DNA of 64,000 bases, taken from the NCBI GenBank assembly GCA_036785705.1, contig JAWUZG010000084.1:6445001-6509000 (forward strand), in the 5' to 3' direction. Source of the DNA: Acanthornis magna (taxonomy: Eukaryota > Chordata > Aves > Passeriformes > Acanthizidae). How positions within the stretch are numbered: the stretch's first letter is position 1; each line of letters starts with the position of its first letter. Positions 1-12,695 of the stretch are shown piece after piece. Made by a program: the position numbers and the translations under genes. Below the pieces are notes generated by a model that worked only from the letters and a program-made list of their open reading frames with translations, was not told the origin of the DNA and did no database searches.

Positions 1-167
1 TAATGAAGCTCCTCAATCAATGCTGCAGCTGTCATTATGAGATTTGAAATAAAGCTTTGTTTTTTCAGAAACTGTAGTGGTAGATGATACAGCTGCTACT
101 CCTTTATATAAAATTACCAGAAGTTAAAAGTTTCAGACCTGAAGCTGATACAATTCTGTTCCTCTAA

Positions 168-206
168 CAACAAAAAAAAAAATTAAAAAAAGAATTAAAA
201 AAAAAA
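168..206. repeat. A-rich low-complexity block
   Basis: Three A runs are separated by short TT and G interruptions. This may be the decayed tail of an old retrotransposed sequence, but nothing recognisable lies upstream of it. Confidence 0.6.
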
Positions 207-457
207 TCAGTAACCACTTTTGGATCTGTGTGTGCATGTGCTGGTGAATTTTAACTAATGGGATCCCACCTATTAAAGTTTGTAAGGTCAAGCTAATTTG
301 GGGAAAATGAGAGCTGAGGGATGTTATGTTATAGTTCCTTCTTAATTATGGCTACCTAAGCACTGCATATTAAATCTGAACCTTACATTTTTATTTCCTT
401 TACTTTCTGTATTTAAAACTGTGCATTCTTACGTTCCTTCGCCTTGACTCTCCTTAA

Positions 458-535
458 GAATCCTAGAATCCTAGAATGGTTTGAGTTGGAAGAGACCTAA
501 AAAGGTTGTCTGCTTCCAATACCTTTCTGCTCAGG
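458..535 (-). mobile_element. CR1 LINE 3' end fragment, antisense
   Basis: Read on the minus strand this is the last part of a CR1 LINE. The plus strand shows the reversed tail repeat (CCTAGAATCCTAGAATGG), followed by GTTGGAAGAGACC and a diverged copy of the adjoining 3' UTR. Only about 80 bases are recognisable, so it is a heavily 5'-truncated or decayed copy. The left boundary at the tail repeat is clear and the right boundary is approximate. Confidence 0.8.
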
Positions 536-578
536 GCTGATCTCGATCCATTCTCTGCCCAGTCTGTTTCTGCTTGGA

Positions 579-613
579 ATTCAGTATGTATTCAGTATGG
601 TATGTATTCAGTC
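579..613. repeat. Short tandem TATGTATTCAG repeat
   Basis: Two to three imperfect copies of TATGTATTCAGT lie just downstream of the CR1 fragment. It looks like local replication slippage. Confidence 0.5.
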
Positions 614-2180
614 TAAAACGGGGAAAAAAGATGTCACTTTGTAGCAAAGATTAGTCTTCAAGAATAGAGTCCAAACCTATGCTGCAAATAGATGAACTTG
701 GTATAGCTAGAACTGTCTTCTGGTGCTGTGCTTGCTCTTCCTCATGGGACGGAAAAACCTTTCCAGAATTGTCTTGTTGTCTCTCAAAACTGTGCTCTCT
801 GCTCTCTTACCATGGGTCTGTGTCTTGGTGAGCCCCACGTTGACATGCAGTTATCAGCCAGCTCTGGGAAGTGCTTTGCTTACTCTTTTGCAACATTGCA
901 TTCCCTGTTAATTAGATATATCCGACTCTCTGGTGCCTTTGAAACAAGTCAACGCTTGAGAAGACGCATTTGGTCTTGTACAGTGACAGTTTTTCTCATC
1001 AGCAGAATTTTCAGGTGATAATTCACACTGCTAATCCAATTTTATCTTTTTTCAGAGATAGAATGCGATAGGGATAAGATTCCTCTTGCAGTCTGAATAT
1101 TTACTTGCAGTCCTTCTGACAGGGTCTAAATGATGTTATACAAACCGTGGTAATTTTTCAAGCAAAAATACTTGTGTTCTGCTTAGTGATTGTTAACAGG
1201 GAAAGTGTGTAATTTTACACAGGTTCTGAGAGCCTATTTGCTTGTCATTGTTTCCACTTTTTGAGATACAATAGGCATGAAATCTTTGTCTTTCCGTTTG
1301 GAACATTCCTTTCAATCACTTTTTATGAGAGGTTTCATTTCAGGGCTTTTTAGTTTTTGACTGAATTTGAACTCTGTGACTCCCTCCCCCAAAGAAAACC
1401 ACTTGTTCAGACCATTGGATACAAATGTGAGCTTCAGGGGAAGTCTCATTGTTTGCCTTAGAAAAATGTCTTTGTCCAAAAGTTTATAGCACAAGACCCG
1501 ACCCCAAACTTTGTGTATGCTTATTCCACCCTGTGTATCCAGCTACTACTAATCTTACTCTCCCAAACAGACCAGATCTAATATTATTCTGCTAGCATAT
1601 GCATCAGTTTTGGAAAAATTTGTTGCGCTCAAGACACCGTCTCTGTAAAATAATTTTTCCCTATTCAGATCATAGAATAAGCAATACAAAAATAAGTGTG
1701 GTGATGGATCAAGTTTGGTAGCAACTTGATACATTTCAGGGTTTGTATTCCTGCTTTACTGTAAGTGTGTGTACAGCTGAGAGCTCAGCGCAGTTGAGAA
1801 GCTGATGGGCTAACACAGTGTGCACTGCAGAAACCTCACTTCCTTAGGAAACCAGCTGGGGGAGGGTGAAGATATCCTGTTAGAGCCAAAGAGCTCAGGG
1901 GCAGGAGATGCTGAGAGCACTGAGTTTTGAGCTTCCCAATATTTTGGGAAGAAGGGACACCAATAGAAGAAGTGTATAAGTATTCCAATTTAGAAAAAGC
2001 TTCCAGTTTAATAACCCTGGTGTTCCACACCAGACTGCTGTGGAGCAGGTGTTGCAGAGGCAGGAAAAATTTATCCGAGCCATAGACTGAGATTCTGGGT
2101 GGGATTAAGGCCTTTAGGAATTCAGGCTTCAGTAGCTTGTGGCTCACAGTGCTACTTGTTCTTCTTTGCCTCACCCAGAT

Positions 2181-2266
2181 ATTTATGTATGTATGTATGT
2201 ATGTGTTTATGTATTTATTTATTTGTATTTACTTTGTTTTTTGACTTGTTTCTTCCCCCCCCCCCC
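2181..2266. repeat. TATG/TATT microsatellite followed by a 12-base poly-C run
   Basis: Tetranucleotide TATG repeats (about 2183-2204) degrade into TATT-type units up to about 2232. A pyrimidine stretch ending in twelve consecutive C residues (2255-2266) follows. Such a compound locus is expected to vary in length, and the C run is prone to sequencing error. Confidence 0.9.
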
Positions 2267-5200
2267 TTTAAATTTCTATTGAGCACTTTTTAAAATGAAA
2301 ATAGAACCGCAGTATTAGGAAGCTTCTTCAGACTTTTTGTAGAGGATTTAGTCTGCAACTTTCATCTATTCTGAAATGGCTTATTAAAGTTTTAATTTCC
2401 TGATCAGATATATGGGTTTTCAAATGAATAATTTATTATGGTTCTGTAGACGGCAGTTCAAATGAAATTACTTTGAGCAGCATTTTATTTTTTCTTTGTC
2501 ACGTGACTCTCATTTTTCCCCAGGATGTCATAAGAAGGAATCTCCCTCTGTATTGGTTTTATGGCCTTGTTTATCAGTGTTCACACAAGTTTGAGTGAGG
2601 AGGATTTGAAAAAAGCCCTAAACCATACTACTGTTGTTTTCAATAGAGCACAGTAGCGTATTTCCATATTCAGTTGAATGGGCCTGAATTTTGTTTAGTT
2701 TTGTTATCTGTATTGTGCCATTCATAGATTTAGTGATGACTTTTTCTGGCTATCACCAAACATGATTAGACACTTCCAGGAGTTATTTTGTGTATCTGAA
2801 CAAATAGTGTGCAGTCAGTAAAGTGATAAATGTGGGATTCCCACCGCATGGCCTCAGATTATCTCCGTATACTCCGCTTCTTGGAAAAAAGATTGTGTAA
2901 TAGGAAAAAAACCCAAACCATAGTAGAGGATAAAACATGACTATACTTAAATTAAAAAGTAAACCAAGTGTTTCAACTTGTTTAGGGTATATTTTAAGTA
3001 TTGCATTTAGACCTGAATCTTCATATTCAGGAATTCTCTAAATGAATACTGATACAGAAGAACAGCTGTAGGTAGTCTTCCTTGTGCTATTCTCCTATAA
3101 AGTGATTTAGCAAAATAAGCTTTGGCACATGAGCAGACTTCTTTTAGAGGAAATGTGGAAAAGCCTTTTCGTGAAGTTGTTTCTTTGCTGAATTTTAGAG
3201 TATGAATCGCTTTTCTTTATACCCCGCAAAATCAGATTACAGTTACAACTACTTACATCTCTGGAGAGTAAGTATCTGAAATCTGATTCTAACCTTGCCA
3301 TCTGTGTTTGGTTAAAAAAACAACCATACAAAAAGCAAAAAAGGTAAAGGAGAAGTATTTGCACTGGCTGTTTGTTTTAATGTATTCAAATTGTGTAAGC
3401 TGAAATGGATGCTGACTAATATGTTGAAATAACTGTATTGAAAATGTAAAATTGTTTTTGTAAAATTAGAATAATACAAGTGTGTTCAGGAAATTTCAAA
3501 GTGGAGCTTAATTTTTATTGGTTTGTTATATCAGTTAAAGATAATTCCAGAAGATGGTTGTAGAAGGAAGATAACTTACTGAAAACTGTAGTCATATTTA
3601 GTAAATAGAACAGGGTTATTTTTAAAGCTGGGCAGTAAACAAAATTTGTTAGAACTGAGAAGCTGCCTAATTTTTTTTTTTTTTAAACATTTGGGACATT
3701 GATTCAGAGTACAAAGCTGAGTATGGTTTTGGCATCCTGAATTTTATACCTTTCTTGAAAATAAATAAATATTTTCTCCAAGACAGCTGGGAAGTATTTT
3801 TCAGTTTGGTGTGTTCAAAAGACTGTTTGTTTAATATAGAATGTTTATTTTAAAGTCTGATCTCCCCTTCCTATGCAGAAGCTGGCAAAAGTGATTTGTT
3901 TGCAAACAAGAAGGGGAATTGTCATTGAGCAGGAAACTTTCTCCCTGCCAGCTGCCTAAGCCTTTTTCCAATTTCTTGAATGTTATGCCAACCATTGGGT
4001 AGGGAGTTACTTGAAAATGCTTTAACATTCATTGTTGTCTTCTTGTCTGTTATTTTCTTTTAAGGCTTTTGCAAAGCCGTGTTGCTGTCCACCCAGCAAA
4101 ATACAGCATTTATGCAGGAGTGTGTCATCTCCCAAACTTCTGTTTGGAAGGAAGAGTCTTGAGGTGCAGCACTTCCAGCCAAGCTGCATTCATTGTATCA
4201 GTGACTTATCCAGATAAAATACTGCAGGAATTGGAACCCTGATGAAAGGTGGAGGATGATGGTAGGAAGGGAGTTCTTCGGGAGCACCTGACACTTTCAT
4301 GGGTGTAGGGCAGAAAAGCTTTTTGAAGGACAGTTCATGCTGTTGCAGAAGTTCCTGCATGAGCTCTTAAATATGAGAGATGCAACAGCACCAAAACCAA
4401 GGAACTTTTTACAGAACTTGCAATTCAAAAATGTCAGTGAGTTCATTGCCGATGGTCACTAAGGTTTTGTTTTCAAAGGTGGCTTTCAGAATGAGGCAGC
4501 ACTTTGCATGACTGACAGTTTTCCAGGGACAATACTGAGTTCATGGCGTTCAGCACATTTTTCAGAAGGGTTAGGTACTGATGGAGTCTTGGCTGACCAA
4601 ATCACTGTGTGCACCCTCAGCCAGTGCTGCTGTGCTGTGTCACACTGAGCAGTATCAGAGGGACACTGCTGCAGCAGCTAAATAGCCCTCTAACCTGTGC
4701 CGATGGTTAGAACATCCCTATTCCCTCTTCCTCTTCATTCTGCTCTGCTTTTCTCTATTTCCTTCCTCTTCTGCTTTTTATGATCTTTATCTCTTTTCAT
4801 TTCACTTGGCATTGATACAACTTCAGTGGATGAAGTTCATCCCTAAATGTGAATTTTCCCTAGAAAATCTGTTTTAGAGGTTTCCTAACTGAGGACCAGT
4901 GGCTAACCTCCTTTCAGCAGAAACACCAATTGATTTAGTGGAATGGGATGGGGCATGTTTTACCATATTCCCACCTCTCCCTCCCACTTTAACTTAATTA
5001 AAATACATGCTAGAATATTTTCTCTCCTTCATTTACAAAGCATAGGAATGATTTCTTATGGCCAGGAGCAAGGAAGATGTTGACTTGCCTAGAAGAATAT
5101 CTGTTGCAGTAGTGGGGAGGATAATCCCGCAAATAAGGTGCCAATCTAAGATTTGGGTGGTATTGATTGAGCCTGTTTCTTGTACATCCTTGGGGTGTAG

Positions 5201-7240
5201 ATCCCTTTCTCTGTGCTTCCTTCCCCTGTGTATAAGATGGGTTAATGGCTCTGCAAATTACAAAAGTTCCAAAATCAAATAAATATCAAGACATTCAGGA
5301 TTTTGGACCCTCCCAAGTATTTAAGGTAGTCCTGACTAGCAGTGCCAGTACATTTGGGGGAAGACTGAAGTGCTACTTTTTTTCCCCCCCTGCTAAATTC
5401 AACAAATTTTTCCTGTTTATAAAGAAAAGAGCCTGAGGACTGCCTTATCCCATTATTTGTTGCATCCTTGATAATATGGCAAGCCTCCAGAATGTCTGTC
5501 GTTCAAATTCCCGGGATTGTTGCATGCATCTCTTTGACCTGATTAAGATGAACTGACTCTGAGTTGTGCCAGTTGTACAAATAGTGCCTGTGGTCATGGT
5601 GGGAAGCCCTTCTTCATTCCATCTTCCTAAATGTACTACCATTTTCTTTAACCTTTTGTGGCCATTAGGCTGCAATAAAGTCTTTATTCTCTTGAATAAA
5701 TCAGTGTTGAATGCTCTTTATTTAAACTTCCATGTCCAGGCCACTTCAGACTTTAAGATGCTCTTGGCCTGTGATGTGCAGGTGCGGGTTGGACAGATCT
5801 TTTCAGAATTTCTTGTATCTAGGCCTATCAAAGAAACATTTTTCTTTCTAGGTGTTTAATGTTAGCTCTCCTTTGGCCTCTTGCTCACTTCAGTTTCAGC
5901 TCTGACTTTTGTATAGGGACTGAGTTAAAATGGGGATACCTTCTGTGGTATTTTCTGTCTTCCGGTGTCAAGATTTCTGCAGTGATGTTTTTAAAGGTAC
6001 TGGGAGGCCTCAGGTACATTTCTGTCCCCAAGAAGGAACATGAGTTCTCTTCATGCTTCCATGAAAAGCTTTTCCAAAACACCTCAAAGTTACAGGAATC
6101 ATGAACAGTCTAAAAGTTCTTCTGTTTTCAAATTAAGAACCTCGATATGAAAAGGATTTTACTTCACAGCAAATTTTAGTAATGTCTTTAGCATTAGGTC
6201 CTGTTTTCAAAAGGATCAGAGGTACTCTGCCACCTGTCAGTGCATCTTTCACACTGGCAGTATTTCTAACTGAATGTGTAAAGCTGTACTTCTGAATACT
6301 TGAAATTATTGAATACCTTTACATGTAGGATCAATAGTGGTAGTTTTAAAACAGTTTTCCATGGCATAACTACTGATATTCTTTCTCTGTGATCTGATAT
6401 GTGTTTCTTCTTCAGGCCTGAAAATGATACCTTTTGTCAAAGATCACCAAAGCACTACCATTCAAAGCTTTTCGTGTTAACAATAGTGCTCAAATGCATT
6501 TTTATCAGGGGTTTGTAAGTGAAAAGACAGAGTTTATCACAGTCCTCATTAATTTGGAATGCAAGTTGTATTTAACAGCTTGCTTCTGGAATTTCAAGGG
6601 CGAGCAAGAGATGGCATGTGACCTTTCATGGGGAAAGATTTATATAAGAAGGGAGTTTAGGGGACTAGGGTTCAGGAACCAGCAAATTATGCCAGAATTT
6701 TAATGTGTTGCATGCTTGTACTGTTTAAAGAAAAAGATGGGAAAAGGAAAAGGAGAAAGAGGGATGATCAGAAGACATTAGCTGTGGAGAAAAATTGCTT
6801 TTCCCTTGGTAGCTTAGGGTATAGATTGTTCAGAGTTCTTACAGGCTGAAGTTTGGGGTTTGGTCTTGGGAAATTCACTATGTGTATGTACTGGACAGGG
6901 ACAAGAATGTAATGTCTAAAAATTCGATTTTGTGGGCAACTTTGATTCTTAATGAATTAAAGAGTTAAGCCATCTTAAAGGTAGAAAAACTATTGGATGA
7001 GGGCGATAATGTTTATTTTAACCTGGCACCTTTAGTGGAAATGAAAGTGCAATTCATTGCTGTAGGTGTAAAATTACAGTTTTGAAAATGGCTGTAATGT
7101 CTTTACAATTTTTGTACTTCACTTTATATGACAAAATTTTACTACAAAATGAAAGAAAAAAAATTGCAAAATACTTCAGTTGAAATGTAGGAATAGTTTC
7201 GCTTTTGTAGGAATGACTTTATTAAGATAACAATATGAGT

Positions 7241-7263
7241 GTTTAATAACAATAATAATAATG
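7241..7263. repeat. Short AAT microsatellite
   Basis: Five or so consecutive AAT/AAC triplets lie in otherwise unique intron sequence. Confidence 0.6.
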
Positions 7264-7703
7264 GCAGTGGTTTTGTTGGAAATATGTGTCTTGTTACTGC
7301 CAGGCATGTTTTGTATATATAGTTAATAATGAGAGCAATTCCTCTTTTATGTGGAACACACTGTTGATGTGCAATGATTGCCCATGCTCTGCTCACACAC
7401 ACAAATACTGCATTAAGTAGTTTGTTGTCTGAGTGATATCTTTAGTGCATCTGAGTTTAAGGGGTTTTAAAAACCTCCAGAAGCTTCTGTCTTGATTGGT
7501 TTGAATTCAGGGATCAGTGCCAGCCACGGGCTTTCCACCATGTTTTTGGGCAACTTGCACATTATTTGAAGGGATACCAAAAGATAAAAATTCTTTCATT
7601 GATGGTCTTTCCTGCTGGCTGTGTCTATCTGATGCCATTGACACTGGAATAAACTATTTTTCCAGTTTAAAAACAAGGTGTCAGTGTTAATGAGTGACAG
7701 TTC

Positions 7704-7938
7704 ACGGAATCACAGAATCAATTAGGTTGGAAAAGGCCTTTGAGATCATCAAGTACAACCTCTGACCCAACACCACCATGTCACCCAGACCATGGCACTG
7801 AGTGCCACATCCAGTCATTCCTTGAACACCTGCAGGGACGGTGACTCCATCACCTCCCTGGGCAGCCCATTCCAATCTCTAATCACCCCTTCCATGAAGA
7901 AATTCCTCCTAATATTCTTAAAGCCTCTGAAATCTTGG
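7704..7938 (-). mobile_element. CR1 LINE 3' fragment, antisense
   Basis: The minus strand encodes the tail of CR1 ORF2 and its 3' UTR. The plus strand starts with the reversed tail repeat (GGAATCACAGAATCA), then AGGTTGGAAAAGGCCTTTGAG, then antisense ORF2 C-terminal sequence. In the sense frame this includes a Trp-Asn-Gly-Leu-Pro-Arg-Glu-Val stretch, the conserved WNxLPxxV ending of CR1 ORF2. At least one in-frame stop interrupts the frame, so the copy is dead. Full-length CR1 is several kilobases and only about 235 bases remain here. Confidence 0.92.
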
Positions 7939-9785
7939 TAGATCTGTAAGGAAGATACTATCAGTCACTGACTGAGAAGGTTACTGCTGGTGTTCATTGC
8001 GTGCATGTTTTTAATGTGGTGTCACATTTGTTTAATTAGCTTTAGTTAATAGGAATTTCACTTGTATAATGAAGGAATGTCCTTTTACTGTTAAGAATTA
8101 ATAAAAGCGGCTTGAAAGAAGACTAGATACAGAGTGCAGGGAATGTGGTCAAAATCTGAAGTTATTAATGGGAAAATCTGAATCACCTTTTAAAAGGTTA
8201 TAATTTTTTCCTCATGCGGCCTTGATATTTTTGCAAAGTTGTCAGTAGTTATCAGTAGCATATATTGAAACATGGGATAGTTGTTGAAATCCCATGATCT
8301 GAATTTTTTCTCTTTCTTCCTGTTGTGCAAAAGAAGTCAAGAATGCAAATTCACTTGGGTGTTGAGTTGCAGCCACCTCTTGAATAATCTGTTATCTTCA
8401 GACATAACTGCTCTGCTGAAAGTCAGATGATTTAATAAAAGTCAGCTGAAGGCAGATAGCATCCACACCCCCTCACCCCAAACCATGGGATTTAAGGACT
8501 TACTGCAATTCCACTGTTATGTTATTCGTTGGATTGAAAAATGTCAACAGAGAATCAACAGTAATTGCAGTATAAAGTATTGCGAAAATGTGGCGAGCAT
8601 ACGGCACTGGATTGGGTTTATTATTGAATGGGAGTGCAGCTACTGGGTTTTCTCTTGCACATGAGATTCTTTCAAGTGCTTCTGGGTCTGAACTTTTCAC
8701 AAAGAAGGCACCTTGCAGCTCAGTAACTTCTGTAATTGGAAAGAATAATTTTATTTATTTTTCAAATTTATCAAATTACAATGATTTCTACCTCGTGATT
8801 GCAAACTCTGAGATTCTGAAAAATTGCCCTAAATTTGAAGGAGTGCAGATTCATTTTAAAACAGCAAAACCAATTATCCTCCCCCACAAGCCAAACCAAA
8901 TTTTAGTGGGATGGAAAGAGTGTTTCCCATCTATCTGTATTGTATTCAACTTTAAAATCCTGTGAAATACTTAGATTTTATACATTGTAAGTAGATTTGT
9001 AAATCTCTATCATAGGACTTTTCTGTGGAAGGATTAACAGTGCTTTTTCTGTTGGTGTTTTGCTTTGTTTCTGTTTTTTAATTGTGTCTGATGGATGTGA
9101 ATACTTACTTTTCTAATGCTCATATCTTGAACACAGAACCATTCACTTAAATTTTTTTTCCTTTAAAACGTTGCATTTCTATGATACATCCTTCATGCAC
9201 TGTTCCATAAACTTTTTAAAAATGTTAATCTTTCTCTGTATTTGAGTTGATGGCTTCCTGAAGATTCATGTTTACTGCTATGGGCCATAAGTTTCACTGT
9301 TTAATACCTGGAATGGTTTTGAGGCTTCTGTGAACTGTTCTGAAAAAGATCCTTTTCTAAATTTTTGAGAACTTGGATACCAAATTAGTTGCACTTGAAC
9401 TAGAGGTAGGTAGAAAGAATTTTTTGGTTTTCAGGTGTTTTCCCAACAGTGTAAACAGGCCAGTTCTGGGGACAGAAGGAGGGACATGTTGCTGCACCTC
9501 TTGGAGGGAGGTGCTCCGTGGGATGTGTGGAGTGATTCCTCTTTGATCCAGAGGTGACCTGAAGTGCAAGTTCAGGCAGCATAAGACATTCAGTGTGGCT
9601 TTCAGAAAACATTCAGAGCTACGTCATTTTCTTCAGGTAAATTCCTGTGGAAGTTTGGAATCCTTCTTGAAAGCAAAATTGAATTATGTGCAGTAAGGTC
9701 TAACACTGGTGGCCAGCATTAGTGGCCTTCTAAGCAGAGTAACCTAAAAAACCTGAAAATCTTTTGACATAAAGGAATGAATATT

Positions 9786-9836
9786 AAAAACAAAAACAAA
9801 CAAAAAAACCAAAACAAAAACAAAACAAAACAAAAG
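9786..9836. repeat. CAAAA-type low-complexity tract
   Basis: Units of CAAAA, CAAAAA and CAAA are repeated for about 50 bases. It could be an ordinary microsatellite or the tail of a decayed retrotransposed copy, but no recognisable body lies upstream. Confidence 0.8.
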
Positions 9837-11600
9837 TACATGTCTTAATTCTGAATTAAAAGAATCTCCTATACTGTAATGTAGGGAGGGTCTTTGTAGC
9901 AGTCAAGTAAAAAGACAACAGGAAGGATTGATAGCTTCAGAGCATGATGAAGTAGAAGAAATTTGAGCTACTTTCCTGGATGTCTTTATTTATAAGTGTA
10001 GTTGGTAGTGTCAGAGGTCTCAATCTTTTGTGAACTGGATTCAGAGTTTAAAAAAATCACCTGTGTTCCCACAGAGAAACTTGGGAAGCTTATACATAGC
10101 AGGGACTGTTTGCTGCTGTAATTCTTTAATACTTCCTTTCCCAGGAAGTCTGGATATCTCTATTCACCTCAGTCCTCCTGCCCTTTCTCTCTGTTGGCCT
10201 CTCAGCCCCAGGCTCTGCTCTGCCTGGAGGGTGTTTGTGCTCACTGCTGCCTCAGATGCATTTGTTTGCTGTCTCTTCTTTGTGCCACCTGCCAGCCCTA
10301 GAACAACTGGAGGAAGAAGAGATTTGACAGAGATATGGCTTAGACAAAGCAGATAATGTGATGATTTGAGACTTGAACTCAGTAAGGGGAGAAGTTCTGA
10401 CACTGAGTCAATGAAGGAACAGCCCTCTCAGGATGAAGAGAGTAGTAATGACTGTCAAGTAGGTGGCTGCATAAAGGAATGGAAGGAAAGACAAGTTCTC
10501 CAAATGGGATAGTAGAGGTGAAGGTTAAGAGGAAAACAGAGAAGGGTGAAGGCTGTTTATTACATGCTGTCAACAAAATACATATCAATTCCTACCATAT
10601 GTAGTTGAAAACATAGTCCATTTATGCCTCCTAATTTTGGAAAGATGTTGAGGTGAAATGGTGTAGGGCAGCAGAATGATAATTCAGTAGAAGATGCTTT
10701 GATAGAGTACATGGGGGGAACACTTGATCTTAAACAGTGGAATCAGTGAGTGGTGACCCTGCTCAGTTATTACAGTCTAATAGATACAGAGCTCCTTTTC
10801 CTTACAAAAACTGCAGCTGTAGCCATGTCTGTATTTGTTCCTTGGTTTCTGGGACATCCTAGCTCTGCTTTCTGAGCATCTCTGCAGATTCTTTATAATA
10901 TGATACCTCCATTGGCTTTTAACTTGCTGATCCCATAGCTAGAGCTCATAGCTAACCCCATCACATTGCATTTCTTCAGCAGGCAGCCCTTGGGAATCAC
11001 AATCAGTGTGTGCTCCCATGGGGGTAAGATTCCTGTTGGAAGTTTACTCTCTGCAGTTTATACGCCCATTGTACCAAGAACATCTGTTCCTAGATTATTT
11101 CCAAGAGACAATGACAAAACATTAAGTGTAAATATGCATAAACTGGAGAAAATTCTTCTTACTAACCCATCTGATTGGTTCTGCCTTAACGTCTTGTAAG
11201 ATGTACTTTGGGTTTTAAGATAGCAGCAAACTCAAACTGTAAATTAGCAGGAAGCTTAGAGGAAGCCTATTTTTTTTCCCACCTAACACTGATTTATGCT
11301 AGGAGACTTGAGTTGTGTCAGACTGAAAATTGTTTTCTGTGGTAAAGCCAGGAGAGTAATGTATTCATTGCTGCTGCTTGGGTGTCTGCAGAGGAGGCAA
11401 CACATATGGACTGCTACTACTAATACATAAATTGGATTGCTTCGTAATATCGGAGTACAGCTTTGAGAATGTGACACGAAAATATTAAACAATTTTAATG
11501 ATTATTCTCAAAATTTTGTGATACAATGTTAGAGAAAAGATTATTCAATTGGATATGATGGGTCAGCTATTAAAAGACGTTTAAAATGGTTACAAATTTT

Positions 11601-11620
11601 GATGTACATTGATGTACATA
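11601..11620. repeat. Ten-base tandem duplication
   Basis: GATGTACATT is followed directly by GATGTACATA, immediately left of the CR1 copy. It may reflect slippage at the insertion point. Confidence 0.6.
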
Positions 11621-11772
11621 CAGACTGGGGAATGAGGTCCTGGAGAGCAGCCTTGTGGGAAGAGGCCTGGGGACCCTGGTCTGTGACTCTTGGGGTGTCC
11701 TGTGCAGGGATTTGGGCTTTGATGATCCTTGTGAGTCCCTTCCAACACAGGATATTCTATGATTCAATGATT
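11618..11772 (+). mobile_element. CR1 LINE fragment with internal deletion
   Basis: The left half (to about 11690) resembles the part of CR1 ORF2 that follows the reverse transcriptase palm, where the usual text is 'ctggagagcagcc...ggacctgggggt'. It then jumps straight into the 3' UTR (TGGGGTGTCCTGTGCAGGGA) and ends in GTCCCTTCCAACACAGGATA plus the ATTCTATGATTC tail. Several hundred bases that normally separate these parts are missing, so the copy is 5'-truncated and internally deleted. The subfamily tail matches those of the copies at 29610 and 53935. Confidence 0.85.
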
Positions 11773-11843
11773 TAAGAATCTTTTCACTTTGCTTTCACTT
11801 TGCCGTATTCATTTGTGGTGTGTCCCAGAGCTAAAATTCAGTT

Positions 11844-11865
11844 AAAAAAAAAAAAAAAAAAAAAA
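11844..11865. repeat. Poly-A run of 22
   Basis: Twenty-two consecutive A residues begin about 70 bases after the CR1 tail ends. CR1 elements do not end in poly-A, so this run is not explained by that element. Confidence 0.9.
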
Positions 11866-12590
11866 GAAAAAGTTACAATTTTTTCAATATTTACTGCAGG
11901 ACTTGAGATGGTAAAGAACAAAATTTGTACATGCCTTCCTGTACCATTCAGGATGATGCAATGCTACAGTTGTGGTGTATTTGTGGTGTTTCCAAAATCT
12001 ATATGTAGCACTATTGCTTCCTAAAAAAGGAATGTGTGAAAAAAGGAAGACAGTTGCATCAGAAAAGTTATCAGAAATTACCAGCCTTTCTTCACAACTT
12101 TCTGTGTGGATAACCACTGCTGACTTGTCCAAGGAAACCAATGAGAATTACTGGCAAGGAACTAGTGTGTCCTGGATAAACCATGTGGAATTTTAATCTA
12201 TAGACTTGTTTCAATCTATAGGCTCCTTTTGGAAGACTGCTTGTTGACAAATGTTTGTTTTCTTTTTTAAATATCACTGTGTCCATTACATTAGTTTTTA
12301 ACTCACTGCTGTTCGTAGAGAGAGACTGGAATTATCAATAATCATCTGCCATTTTGAAAATGTACATGACAGGCAGGGGCTGGATCCAGCTCATGGCTTC
12401 ATTTCATGTAGTGATTCCTTGTGTTACTGCTGGAAAATGTTAAGATTGTATTTATTATTTGACTTGCAAGACACATTTGAGGACCTTGTTCTGCCTCTTG
12501 TGGTGAAAAACTTACTAATATTGGGTGTATTCTGGAAATGTTCTCACATGTATGGTGATTTCAATTCCAACAGTTTGCCTTTAAGTAATT

Positions 12591-12609
12591 GAATTTTATC
12601 TTTCAGCAG
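12591..12609 (+). other. SBF2: Splice acceptor with tandem NAGNAG
   Basis: The pyrimidine-rich stretch TTTTATCTTTCAG is followed directly by a second CAG, giving CAGCAG just before the coding sequence. Cutting after the first CAG (12606) or the second (12609) keeps the same frame and differs by one codon. The downstream choice gives a protein length that lines up with mammalian SBF2, so I used it for the exon start. The upstream choice would add one residue, Ala if exon 1 ends in G. Confidence 0.8.
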
Positions 12610-12695
12610 GACCAACGGAAGGTTTGGGGAAAATAATACAAAGATTTCCCCAGAAGGACTGGGAAGACACTCCTTTTCCACAGGGAATAGAGTTG
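12610..12695 (+). CDS. SBF2: SBF2 (MTMR13) coding exon 2, start of the uDENN region
   Basis: This 86-base internal exon carries two bases of a split codon and then 28 full codons. It translates to [17 protein letters not shown] followed by [12 protein letters not shown] recognise this as the N-terminus of SBF2/MTMR13; the paralogue SBF1 has Gln-Gly-Gln-Ile-Leu and Glu-Asp-Asn at the matching places, so SBF2 fits better. SBF2 is a large cytoplasmic and membrane-associated protein with DENN, GRAM, catalytically inactive myotubularin phosphatase, coiled-coil and PH domains. It partners MTMR2 and acts as a Rab exchange factor (Rab21 and Rab28 reported). Loss in humans causes Charcot-Marie-Tooth type 4B2. 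The exon starts in phase 1 and ends in phase 0. The frame is intact and no stop is present. The exon number rests on the mammalian gene structure as I remember it. Exons 1 and 3 are outside the window. Confidence 0.93.

Larger units (their letters stand above)
1..12609 (+). other. SBF2: SBF2 intron 1, 3' part
   Basis: Everything upstream of the recognised exon reads as intron. The six frames are broken by stops and contain no stretch I recognise as a protein domain outside CR1 remnants. The sequence is AT-rich and no CpG island is visible, so the SBF2 promoter and first coding exon must lie to the left of base 1. The intron assignment is an inference from the exon at 12610 and from the gene's known very large first introns. 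Named content is three CR1 fragments, an A-rich block at 168-206, a TATG microsatellite with a poly-C run, a CAAAA-type block and a 22-base poly-A run, all listed separately. The long stretches between (207-457, 536-2180, 2267-7703, 7939-9785, 9837-11617, 11866-12590) show only unique AT-rich sequence and small chance ORFs. Confidence 0.75.

Noticed and set aside
4032..4217. Possible exon after the acceptor-like TTATTTTCTTTTAAG at about 4064
   Set aside because: The open frame ends in a stop without a good donor, and the peptide has no known relative.
8588..8965. 125-codon plus-strand ORF
   Set aside because: It has no domain I recognise, lies in AT-rich intron, lacks a promoter or splice context, and is of a length expected by chance in 64 kb.
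1..12590. Search for SBF2 exon 1 (peptide beginning Met-Ala-Arg-Leu-Ala-Asp) and a promoter CpG island
   Set aside because: Neither was seen, so the gene start is placed left of the window.
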